This document shows, piece by piece, positions 1 to 6,391 of a stretch of DNA of 11,128 nt (positions within the stretch are counted from its first letter, which is position 1; the number at the start of each line of letters is the position of its first letter). Made by a program: the position numbers and the translations under genes. The notes under the pieces were generated by a model. That model was not told where the DNA came from, searched no databases, and saw nothing but the letters and a program-made list of their open reading frames with translations. The stretch is taken from positions 28,973 to 40,100 of the forward strand of contig DIFE01000064.1 in assembly GCA_002418985.1 (NCBI GenBank), read 5' to 3'. The DNA is from Deltaproteobacteria bacterium UBA5756. GTDB taxonomy: Bacteria > Desulfobacterota > Syntrophorhabdia > Syntrophorhabdales > Syntrophorhabdaceae.

Positions 1-566
1 AGATACTGACGGCGATCCTGCTCCTCATCCTCCTGGGCGCCGGTATTCTCTACCAACTGGGTTACCTCATGGACAGCAGGAAGGCGGCATCGCGGGCCGA
101 AAACGAGCGACCCTCGACACCACCGGTCCCCGTCCCTCCCGCGGCCCCGAGCAACCCTGCGCCCCCCCCAGCGGCACCTCTGCCGGGCGCACCACCCCTT
201 CCGACCCCACCGGCAGGGATGGAGCAACCGAAGGAGCAGGCCGGGACGGCATCGCCGGAACCTGTCAGAGAAGAGGCGACACAGGGGAAGACGCCTTCAG
301 GTTCCCAAGGATCCTATGCCATCCAGATCCAGTCCGCCCCCACCGTCGAAGAGGCCAACCGCATCGTATCCGCTCTGAAGGCCCGGGGAGAGGATGCCTA
401 CACAGCCCGCACAACCGTCAAGGGCGGTGGAACCTGGTACCGGGTCTATATCGGACGTTTCGCTTCCAACAACGAGGCCATGTACCTTTACAAACAGCGG
501 GAGTTCGACAAGCGATATCCCGGCAGCATTGTCCAATACGTACCGAGACATGGGGAGGCCTCTTGA
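1..566 (+). CDS. SPOR-domain membrane-anchored protein, 5'-truncated
   Basis: The reading frame is open to the left edge (first complete codon at 3), so the gene starts outside the window; the ATG at 69 is internal. About 187 residues are visible. Residues 1-22 are a hydrophobic segment rich in Ile/Leu, best read as the end of a single transmembrane anchor. A long linker very rich in Pro and Ala follows (about residues 35-75), then a more polar stretch, and a C-terminal SPOR domain from about 309 to 545, opening with SYAIQIQSAP and containing VEEANRIVSALKARG and WYRVYIGRF, the typical core of the family. SPOR domains are known to bind septal peptidoglycan lacking stem peptides, so the domain is probably periplasmic with a short cytoplasmic N-terminus. 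The stop lies 27 nt before the next gene's preferred start, which suggests one operon. Any role in polysaccharide export or division is inference from context; the domain call itself is firm. Confidence 0.88.
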   Translation, partial: ILTAILLLILLGAGILYQLGYLMDSRKAASRAENERPSTPPVPVPPAAPSNPAPPPAAPLPGAPPLPTPPAGMEQPKEQAGTASPEPVREEATQGKTPSGSQGSYAIQIQSAPTVEEANRIVSALKARGEDAYTARTTVKGGGTWYRVYIGRFASNNEAMYLYKQREFDKRYPGSIVQYVPRHGEAS

Positions 567-583
567 GGCCAGCCATCCACTAT

Positions 584-588
584 GGAGG
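584..588 (+). promoter_or_regulatory. Ribosome-binding site deciding the start of the small membrane protein
   Basis: GGAGG ends 5 nt before the ATG at 594 and 8 nt before the ATG at 597, an ideal spacing. It lies inside the longer reading that would start at ATG 582, which has only a GAGG 13 nt upstream. This favours translation from 594. Confidence 0.6.
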
Positions 589-593
589 CAGAT

Positions 594-878
594 ATGATGG
601 AGAGTCGCTACCCATACGACAAGGATCGATCGCTCATCTCCAAAAGGCGCCGCATTCAGAACTACGAGCGAAGAAAAACCACCCTCCTGTGGATTGGAAT
701 CATCGTGGTGGCCGCCCTGGCTGTCATCATCCTCATCAATGTCCTGCCGCCCCTCTTCTCCAAGCTGGATATCGTGGATACCTCCTACCGTCCCCGAGAC
801 GTGGAACGCCAGTACCACCAGATCCAGAAACTCCGGGATCCCAAAGGCGGTGACCCGTCGAAAGGCGGCGGTCCCTAA
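594..878 (+). CDS. Small single-pass membrane protein of unknown function
   Basis: The protein has 94 residues from ATG 594 (98 if ATG 582 is used); 594 is preferred because of the well-placed GGAGG. I do not recognise a family. The N-terminal 29 residues are strongly basic, including KRRR at 17-20 and RRK at 26-28, and should stay in the cytoplasm. Residues 30-51 form one hydrophobic helix ending at a Pro-Pro pair. The remaining 40 or so residues are polar, predicted periplasmic, and end in a Gly/Lys/Pro-rich tail. Its stop codon TAA touches the ATG of the O-antigen ligase-like gene (TAAATG), so translation of the two is probably coupled. Codon use matches the GC-rich flanking genes and the frame is clean, which supports a real gene. 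A helper or scaffold role for the ligase/polymerase is possible but only inferred from position. Confidence 0.78.
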   Translation: MMESRYPYDKDRSLISKRRRIQNYERRKTTLLWIGIIVVAALAVIILINVLPPLFSKLDIVDTSYRPRDVERQYHQIQKLRDPKGGDPSKGGGP

Positions 879-2339
879 ATGACCGGCTACGGTGGAATCA
901 ACACCCAGCAGGTCTTCGGCGTCATTGCGATCCTGGTCCTGACCCTGGGCGGCGCCCTCCTCATTTCCCACGCCTCGATGAGCATAGCTGTTATCGTCAT
1001 CATCGGCCTCATCGTTGCCATTTTTACCTTTCTCGACACGGAGTTCGCCCTGTACGCCCTGATCATCGCCATGCTTCTCGGACCTCAGGTGGGTATGGAA
1101 GGGGCCGCCGGGGAGAGTGTTCGAGGCCGTGGGGTTACCCTGCGTGTCGATGATTTTCTGCTGGCCATCATCGGACTGACCTGGTTTTTCAAGACAGCCG
1201 TTCAAAAAGAATTGGGCCTGTTCCTGAAAACCCCCCTCAACCATGCCATAGGCATCTACTTCCTCATCTGCGTCGTCTCCACCCTCCTGGGGTATATGAT
1301 GGGACGGGTGAAGGGTACAGCAGGCTTCTTTTTCGTCCTGAAATATTTCGAGTACTACGTCGTTTATTTCATGGCCGTCAATCACCTGCGGGAAAAGAAA
1401 CAGATCGAACGGTTCACGGCCACCATGCTTGTCGTATGCTTCCTGGTTTCCCTCTTCGCCATCTCCTTCATGAGCCAAGGCATGCGTGCCTCAGCCCCTT
1501 TCGAGGGTGCCCAGGGAGAGCCCAACACCCTGGGGGGATATCTCGTCTTCATGATCTCCATCACCATCGGGCTGCTTCTGACCTGGGGAACTCGGGGTCA
1601 GAAGTTCGTTTTGTTCGTCCTGCTGATCTTCAGCACCATCGCCCTTGCAGCCACCCTCTCCCGTTCCTCCTGGATCGCCGCGGGGCCCATGGCCTTGGGC
1701 CTGCTCTATTTCAGCGACAAGAAGAAAACCATCCTGTTCTGTATCCTTGTACTAGTCGTGGCAGCCCCCTTCATCGCGCCGAAAAGCGTCCAGGAGCGGA
1801 TCCTGTTCACGATCACGCAACCGAAGGAAGAGGGACAGATGCGAATCGGAACGGTTCGCGTCGACACCTCCACATCGGCTCGCCTCGGATCCATGAAGAC
1901 GGTCCTGACCCGGGATTTTGCCAAACAACCTGTTCTGGGCTTCGGCATCACAGGCTATTCGTTTCTCGACGCCCAGTACGCCCGGGTCTTGGCGGAAACG
2001 GGCCTATTGGGCCTCCTCGCCTTCCTTTTCCTGCTCGTTAGCATTTACCGAAATGCAAAAGCCACCTATTACGGAACCCGGGACATGTTCTTCAAAGGTC
2101 TGTCCCTGGGCTTCCTCACCGGCTTTTTCGGCCTGCTCACCCATAGCATCGGTTCCAACACGTTCATTATCGTCCGTATCATGGAACCCTTCTGGTTTGT
2201 TTGCGCCATGATCATCATGATTCCCAGGATCGAGGCAGGCGAGTTCATGCCTACTCCCGCATTAGCCAAGCAACGCAAAGATAAACCTATCGTTTCTCCC
2301 GGCGACATGCAATACCCCGCTGCCTCTGTGACGAGGTGA
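879..2339 (+). CDS. O-antigen ligase / polysaccharide polymerase-like membrane protein
   Basis: This 486-residue, highly hydrophobic protein has roughly ten to twelve predicted membrane helices. Features of the O-antigen ligase/polymerase superfamily (PF04932, WaaL/Wzy/ExoQ-like) are visible: the LSRSSW motif at about 260-265, a large periplasmic loop after it (about 305-350) that is polar and followed by GFGITGYSF at 354-362, and the classic AETGLLGLLAFL helix at 372-383. Proteins of this type move or polymerise undecaprenyl-linked glycans at the periplasmic face of the inner membrane. Sequence alone does not separate ligase from polymerase; the next gene encodes a flippase, so a Wzx/Wzy-type pathway is plausible. 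The start ATG directly follows the previous stop. The stop TGA overlaps a GAGGTGA ribosome-binding site for the flippase. The last 40 or so residues after the final helix are polar and probably cytoplasmic. Confidence 0.88.
   Translation: MTGYGGINTQQVFGVIAILVLTLGGALLISHASMSIAVIVIIGLIVAIFTFLDTEFALYALIIAMLLGPQVGMEGAAGESVRGRGVTLRVDDFLLAIIGLTWFFKTAVQKELGLFLKTPLNHAIGIYFLICVVSTLLGYMMGRVKGTAGFFFVLKYFEYYVVYFMAVNHLREKKQIERFTATMLVVCFLVSLFAISFMSQGMRASAPFEGAQGEPNTLGGYLVFMISITIGLLLTWGTRGQKFVLFVLLIFSTIALAATLSRSSWIAAGPMALGLLYFSDKKKTILFCILVLVVAAPFIAPKSVQERILFTITQPKEEGQMRIGTVRVDTSTSARLGSMKTVLTRDFAKQPVLGFGITGYSFLDAQYARVLAETGLLGLLAFLFLLVSIYRNAKATYYGTRDMFFKGLSLGFLTGFFGLLTHSIGSNTFIIVRIMEPFWFVCAMIIMIPRIEAGEFMPTPALAKQRKDKPIVSPGDMQYPAASVTR
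2333..2339 (+). promoter_or_regulatory. Ribosome-binding site of the flippase gene, overlapping the ligase stop
   Basis: GAGGTGA is complementary to the usual 16S rRNA 3' end and includes the ligase TGA. Its GAGG core ends 6 nt before ATC 2343, the position where a start codon would be expected. It also contains GTG 2336, but that opens a different frame that does not encode the flippase. Confidence 0.55.
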
Positions 2340-2342
2340 ACC

Positions 2343-3815
2343 ATCGAACAGGATCTCAAACAAAAGACCATTACGGCCATAGGCTGGAACGCGTCATCAA
2401 GAATTGTTACCCAGGCCACACAGTTCATAACGTCGATCATCCTAGCTCGTCTCTTGACGCCGCAAGATTTTGGGCTGCTCGGGATTGTAATGGTTTTTAC
2501 AGGCTTTGCGGAATTGTTCACCGATATGGGTTTAAGCACCGCACTTGTACAGAGGCAATCCATCGAAAACCGGCATTTATCGTCGGTGTTCTGGATCAAT
2601 GTGGTCATTGGCCTAACTCTGACGCTTGTTCTTTTGTTTCTCTCACCCTATGTCTCCCGCTTCTATGACGAGCCTCGTCTTATGCCGCTCATGGCATTCA
2701 TTTCTCTCAGCTTTCTCTTGGGGTCTTTTTGTATGGTTCAAAGGGCGTTATATATCCGGGCGATGAATTTTCGCTTTCTGTTTTTCACCGGACTAGGGAT
2801 CAACCTGATATGTGGAACCCTTGCCATCACCATGTCTCTACTGGGTTTCGGCGTATGGAGCTTGGCATGGCAGTCGTTGATGGGGATCACACTATTCACT
2901 CTTTTCGCTTGGTATTTCTCTGCGTGGAAACCATCTCTCTCTTTCGATTTCAGTGCTTTAAAGGATCTTATTCCATTCAGCGCCAATCTTCTTGGATTCA
3001 ACATCTTCAGCTATTGGGCCCGTAATCTGGATAGCTTTTTGGTCGGAAAATTTTTTGGCGCCCGTGAACTGGGTATATATGGAAGGGCATACAATATCAT
3101 GCTGTTGCCCCTTTATCAGATATCCTGGGTAGTGGGGCAAGCGATGCTTCCCTCTTTATCGAAAATTCAGAACGACAAAGAAGCGGTAAAACAGATATAT
3201 CTTAAAGCAATCAATGTCATTGCCTTGGTCACCTTTCCCATGATGTCTGGGTTATTCGTCGTAGCGGATTCGTTCATCTTGACCCTATTGGGCCGACAAT
3301 GGACGGATGTGATCCCGGTTTTGAGGATCCTCTGTTTCCTTGGGATAGTGCAATCCATCACCACAACTATCGGCTGGATCTATACGTCACAAGGCAGGAC
3401 CGACATTCAGCTACGCTGGGGACTGATCTCGGGTTCGCTTATCATCGGAAGCATTGCTGTGGGGATCGCCATTGGAAGCATTGTCGCTGTGGCTTTTTGT
3501 TGCACCATAATGAGTACAGTTATTCTTCTGTACCCGACCTTTGCCATTCCTGGACGATTGATCGGCATGCGGTTCAGCGATGTAATGGCAGCTCTGAAAG
3601 GGGTTGCCGTCTGCTCTATTGGTATGGCTTTGGGTATTTTTATCTTGGGCCTGCTGCTGCCCACGGGTTGTCCGCATTGGCTGCAACTTCTCATAAAGGT
3701 TACCAGTGGCATCATAATATATATCTTTCTGATTCACTGGTCCAAACTAGACGCGTATTTCAAGGTCCTTGAGATACTCTCTGCACAATGGACATTAATA
3801 ATGAGGAAGAAATAG
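2343..3815 (+). CDS. Wzx-type flippase (MOP superfamily lipopolysaccharide exporter)
   Basis: This is a multi-helix membrane protein of the MOP superfamily polysaccharide transporters, closest in style to WzxC/RfbX-like exporters, which flip undecaprenyl-PP-linked oligosaccharides across the inner membrane. The conserved N-terminal block is clear: LKQKTITAIGW, then IILARLLTPQDFG, then GLSTALVQRQ. About twelve to fourteen hydrophobic segments run to the C-terminus. From 2343 the product is 490 residues, the usual size for the family. The start is problematic. The first ordinary start codon in frame is TTG 2454, at the Leu just before TPQDFG, which would delete the first helix and the IILARL part of the motif. 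No ATG, GTG or TTG occurs between the preceding in-frame TGA (2337) and 2454. I place the start at ATC 2343 because GAGG lies 6 nt upstream, but a base error (ATG to ATC) or a one-base indel at GTGAACC is equally possible. A conservative annotation would be 2454-3815. Confidence 0.85.
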   Translation: MEQDLKQKTITAIGWNASSRIVTQATQFITSIILARLLTPQDFGLLGIVMVFTGFAELFTDMGLSTALVQRQSIENRHLSSVFWINVVIGLTLTLVLLFLSPYVSRFYDEPRLMPLMAFISLSFLLGSFCMVQRALYIRAMNFRFLFFTGLGINLICGTLAITMSLLGFGVWSLAWQSLMGITLFTLFAWYFSAWKPSLSFDFSALKDLIPFSANLLGFNIFSYWARNLDSFLVGKFFGARELGIYGRAYNIMLLPLYQISWVVGQAMLPSLSKIQNDKEAVKQIYLKAINVIALVTFPMMSGLFVVADSFILTLLGRQWTDVIPVLRILCFLGIVQSITTTIGWIYTSQGRTDIQLRWGLISGSLIIGSIAVGIAIGSIVAVAFCCTIMSTVILLYPTFAIPGRLIGMRFSDVMAALKGVAVCSIGMALGIFILGLLLPTGCPHWLQLLIKVTSGIIIYIFLIHWSKLDAYFKVLEILSAQWTLIMRKK

Positions 3816-3859
3816 GCAGCGCCATAACTCCTACATGCTTTCCTCGTTGAACATCCCTG

Positions 3860-3888
3860 TTTCAAATGCTCAGCTGCCATGCTAAAAT
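3860..3888 (+). promoter_or_regulatory. Possible sigma-70 promoter before the glycosyltransferase block
   Basis: In the 175-bp gap between flippase and glycosyltransferase there is an extended -10 element, TGCTAAAAT (3880-3888; five of six matches to TATAAT), with a weak -35-like TTTCAA (3860-3865) 17 bp upstream. It would drive the five downstream genes. The -35 matches only three of six positions, so this is suggestive only. Confidence 0.28.
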
Positions 3889-3990
3889 TATCCTACGACA
3901 AGAAAACGCTCCCTGTTGGGGGATATCTTTCGAACACCATGGCCACTACAAGCATATCCCAGGAAAAAACATGAGAAAAGGGTTCTCAAG

Positions 3991-5394
3991 GTGCATAACT
4001 CGAAACATGTTTTGATGATCGCGTTTAATTATCCTCCCCTGGCCGGGATGGGGATGTTGCGGAACTTGAAATTCGCTAAATACCTCCCAATGTTCGGTTG
4101 GCTCCCTACCGTGCTCACCGTAAAGGAACCTTCAGACAAACCTTTGGCGCAAGCCCAATATTGGTATTGCGATCCCTCTTTAGGCCATCTGCCGAACGTA
4201 ACCATCTTACGCAGCCACCACTTTTCGCAGAAATCCTTGATAAAATCTTTTCTTTCTTTTCGCGTCCTTTGCCGACTATTCTACCTTTCCTCCGATAAAA
4301 GCTCAAAAGGGCAGGGCCTGAAGCCTTCGGTGAATGCAGCCTACCCAGAGGTAAAGAGAAGATTGATGTATTTTTTCAATAACTGGCTAGAATTCCCGGA
4401 CAACGCCATCGGCTGGTATCCTTTTGCCTTAAGGGACGCCAAAGCCTATCTAAAAAAAAATCCGGTAAGCTTGATCTATAGCTCTGCAGCCCCGATGACC
4501 AGTCACCTTATTGCCGCCAAGCTATCGCAGAAAACCGGGATCCCCTGGATTGCCGACTTTCGCGATCCATGGTCACAGGCCCATTATCGGCAAACCTCGG
4601 CCATACGTCATTGCCTCGATGTATGGCTTGAGAAAAGAACCATCCGGAATGCAAGTGCCCTCATCACCGTTTCAGAACCTCTTGCCGATGATTTTTTACA
4701 TCTTCACAGAACATTTACTAATAAAACTTATGTTATTTACAACGGATACGATGACGATGATTATCCAGGACTCCAGCCATCCACGAATCGACCTCTGACG
4801 ATCACCTTCACAGGAAGAATGTATGAAATCGATTTTATCTCCAAGGGACGCACGCCGGAATTGCTCTTCCGCTGCCTCACAAGCCTTTTCCAAAGTGGCA
4901 CACTCCCCCGACATGGAATCCAATGCCTGATCTACGGAGAATATCCGCCGCAATTGCCGGATATGGTTTCTCGATATGATTTGTCCGAGGTCGTCAACCT
5001 GCTCGGATCGGTTTCGGTTCAAGAAGCGGCACGGGTGCAGCAGGAAGCGGATGTCCTGCTATTGCTGAGCTGGGACGATCGGGACCGCAAGGGTATTCTA
5101 ACGGGAAAAATCTTTGAATATCTCGGGGCAAGGAAAAACATCCTTTCCATTCCCTATCAAAACGAGGGGGTGGACCGGATCTTGAGGACCACGGGTGCAG
5201 GCGTTACAATCACCAATGAAAAGGATGGTTGTGAACTCTTGCAGTCGTGGTATAGGGAAATTGAAATGCACGGAAGTTTGCCGTATCGGGGCGTACTGGA
5301 AGAAATTGCCCATTATTCCAGAAAGGAGCAAACGAGAAAGCTGGCCTCCATTTTCAACGATATTATGAAGAGAAGTCGTTGCAATGAGTCGTAA
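3991..5394 (+). CDS. Glycosyltransferase family 4 (GT-B fold)
   Basis: From GTG 3991 the product has 467 residues. The longest reading starts at TTG 3916, but its extra 25 residues are not typical, and the first Rossmann strand (KHVLMIAFNYPP, residues 5-16) sits naturally just after GTG 3991; ATG 4015 would cut that strand. The N-terminal donor-independent domain contains the glycine-rich loop PPLAGMG (15-21) and WIADFRDPW (186-194). The second domain contains VIYNGYDDDD, the strand-turn TFTGRMYE (about 273-280), and KIFEYLGARK (373-382), the donor-binding segment in which E376 corresponds to the conserved Glu of the family. Such enzymes transfer a sugar from a nucleotide donor to the lipid-linked acceptor at the cytoplasmic side of the membrane. 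Donor and linkage cannot be told from sequence. The gene overlaps the next by 11 nt. Residues about 85-120 are poorly conserved-looking and may form an insertion. Confidence 0.88.
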   Translation: MHNSKHVLMIAFNYPPLAGMGMLRNLKFAKYLPMFGWLPTVLTVKEPSDKPLAQAQYWYCDPSLGHLPNVTILRSHHFSQKSLIKSFLSFRVLCRLFYLSSDKSSKGQGLKPSVNAAYPEVKRRLMYFFNNWLEFPDNAIGWYPFALRDAKAYLKKNPVSLIYSSAAPMTSHLIAAKLSQKTGIPWIADFRDPWSQAHYRQTSAIRHCLDVWLEKRTIRNASALITVSEPLADDFLHLHRTFTNKTYVIYNGYDDDDYPGLQPSTNRPLTITFTGRMYEIDFISKGRTPELLFRCLTSLFQSGTLPRHGIQCLIYGEYPPQLPDMVSRYDLSEVVNLLGSVSVQEAARVQQEADVLLLLSWDDRDRKGILTGKIFEYLGARKNILSIPYQNEGVDRILRTTGAGVTITNEKDGCELLQSWYREIEMHGSLPYRGVLEEIAHYSRKEQTRKLASIFNDIMKRSRCNES

Positions 5395-6391
5395 CAACCT
5401 TTCCATAAAAGTGGCCCTGGTTGGTGCAGGAGCGATAGCGCAACGGGCCTATTTCCCCATATTGGCCGACGTTCCGGGACTGGCTCTCGAGGCTGTCGTC
5501 GATCCCTCGGATGCCGTCAATGGGGAGGTGGCATCGCGGTTCCACCTCGGGTATGCAGGTCCAAACCTTGACGCGGCCATTCCGTTTGTCGATGCCGTCA
5601 TTATCTGCACCCCGAATCATCTTCACTATCCAATCGCAAAGACATGCCTAGAAAACGGCAAACATGTGTTGTGTGAAAAACCATTGACCGTTAAGCCCGA
5701 CGACTCAAAAAAGCTCCTAGATCTGGCATGGGCCAAAGGCCTGATCCTAACCATTGCCCATGTGCGACGATTTTATCCTGCGGTGCTAAAGATCAAAAAA
5801 ATCATTGACCAGAAGACCTTGGGGGCTTTGATCGGGTTTGATTTTCGAGAAGGCACCGTATTCAGTTGGCAGACCGTATCTGGGTTTTCCTTCGACAAAC
5901 AGAAGTCAGGTGGCGGCGTCTTGATGGACATCGGCGTCCATGTGCTGGATTTGTTGTTCTGGTGGATCAATGACAACATCGCATCGTTACATTATATGGA
6001 TGACAGCCTGGGGGGCCTGGAGGCGACGACGGATATACATCTACGATTCCATAACGGCATTTCAGGTCATATCAAACTCAGTCGATTGGCCGTTTTGAAG
6101 AATGGCTATACCTTCCATTTCGAAAAGGGCGATCTCTACTGGAATCCCTTTATCCCACATCGGTTGTACATCCAGAAAAAAGGGCAACCCATTTCTTCAA
6201 AGAAAGTTGACAAAGGCCGACCCATGAAAGCCTTGCTTGAAGACTTTTCCTCTGCCGTCATTACTGGACACCCACCCTTTATCCGTGGAGATGAAGCCTT
6301 GCGGTCCATTCAATTTATCCAGTCCTGTTATGCCACCCGCCAGGGAATCCCCATGCCATGGCTGTACGGAACGAGACCACAATGCGATTGA
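5384..6391 (+). CDS. Gfo/Idh/MocA-family oxidoreductase
   Basis: This 335-residue protein has the family's two-domain pattern. The N-terminal Rossmann domain has VGAGAIA (13-19), an acidic D40 at the end of the second strand (consistent with NAD preference), CTPNHLH (75-81) and CEKPL (97-101), whose lysine K99 is the conserved catalytic/cofactor-binding residue. The C-terminal substrate domain has AHVRRF (125-130) and GGGVLMDIGVHVLD (176-189), with D182 and H186 at the conserved active-site positions. Family members oxidise or reduce sugars, often nucleotide sugars, using NAD(P). Next to an SDR and glycosyltransferases, making or modifying a nucleotide sugar is the likely role. The exact substrate is unknown. 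ATG 5384 lies within the end of the upstream glycosyltransferase gene (ATGAGTCGTAA overlap), with a purine-rich GAAGAGAAG before it, and the gene overlaps the downstream one, so translation is probably coupled. Confidence 0.9.
   Translation: MSRNNLSIKVALVGAGAIAQRAYFPILADVPGLALEAVVDPSDAVNGEVASRFHLGYAGPNLDAAIPFVDAVIICTPNHLHYPIAKTCLENGKHVLCEKPLTVKPDDSKKLLDLAWAKGLILTIAHVRRFYPAVLKIKKIIDQKTLGALIGFDFREGTVFSWQTVSGFSFDKQKSGGGVLMDIGVHVLDLLFWWINDNIASLHYMDDSLGGLEATTDIHLRFHNGISGHIKLSRLAVLKNGYTFHFEKGDLYWNPFIPHRLYIQKKGQPISSKKVDKGRPMKALLEDFSSAVITGHPPFIRGDEALRSIQFIQSCYATRQGIPMPWLYGTRPQCD

Noticed and set aside
297..1478. Long - strand open frame of 393 codons
   Set aside because: It covers the SPOR, small membrane protein and ligase genes on the other strand. 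The product is Asp/Gly/His-rich with no fold or motif, as expected for the antisense of a GC-rich hydrophobic gene.
2336..2668. GTG-started 110-residue frame overlapping the flippase N-terminus
   Set aside because: Its translation is Cys/His/Arg-rich and unlike any membrane or enzyme family, and it runs antiparallel in content to the clear flippase frame. It is a shadow; only the GTG itself matters for the start question.
3847..3888. TTGAAC (3847) as a -35 partner of TAAAAT (3883)
   Set aside because: The spacing is 30 bp, far outside the 16-19 bp range; the TTTCAA at 3860 has better spacing though a poorer sequence.
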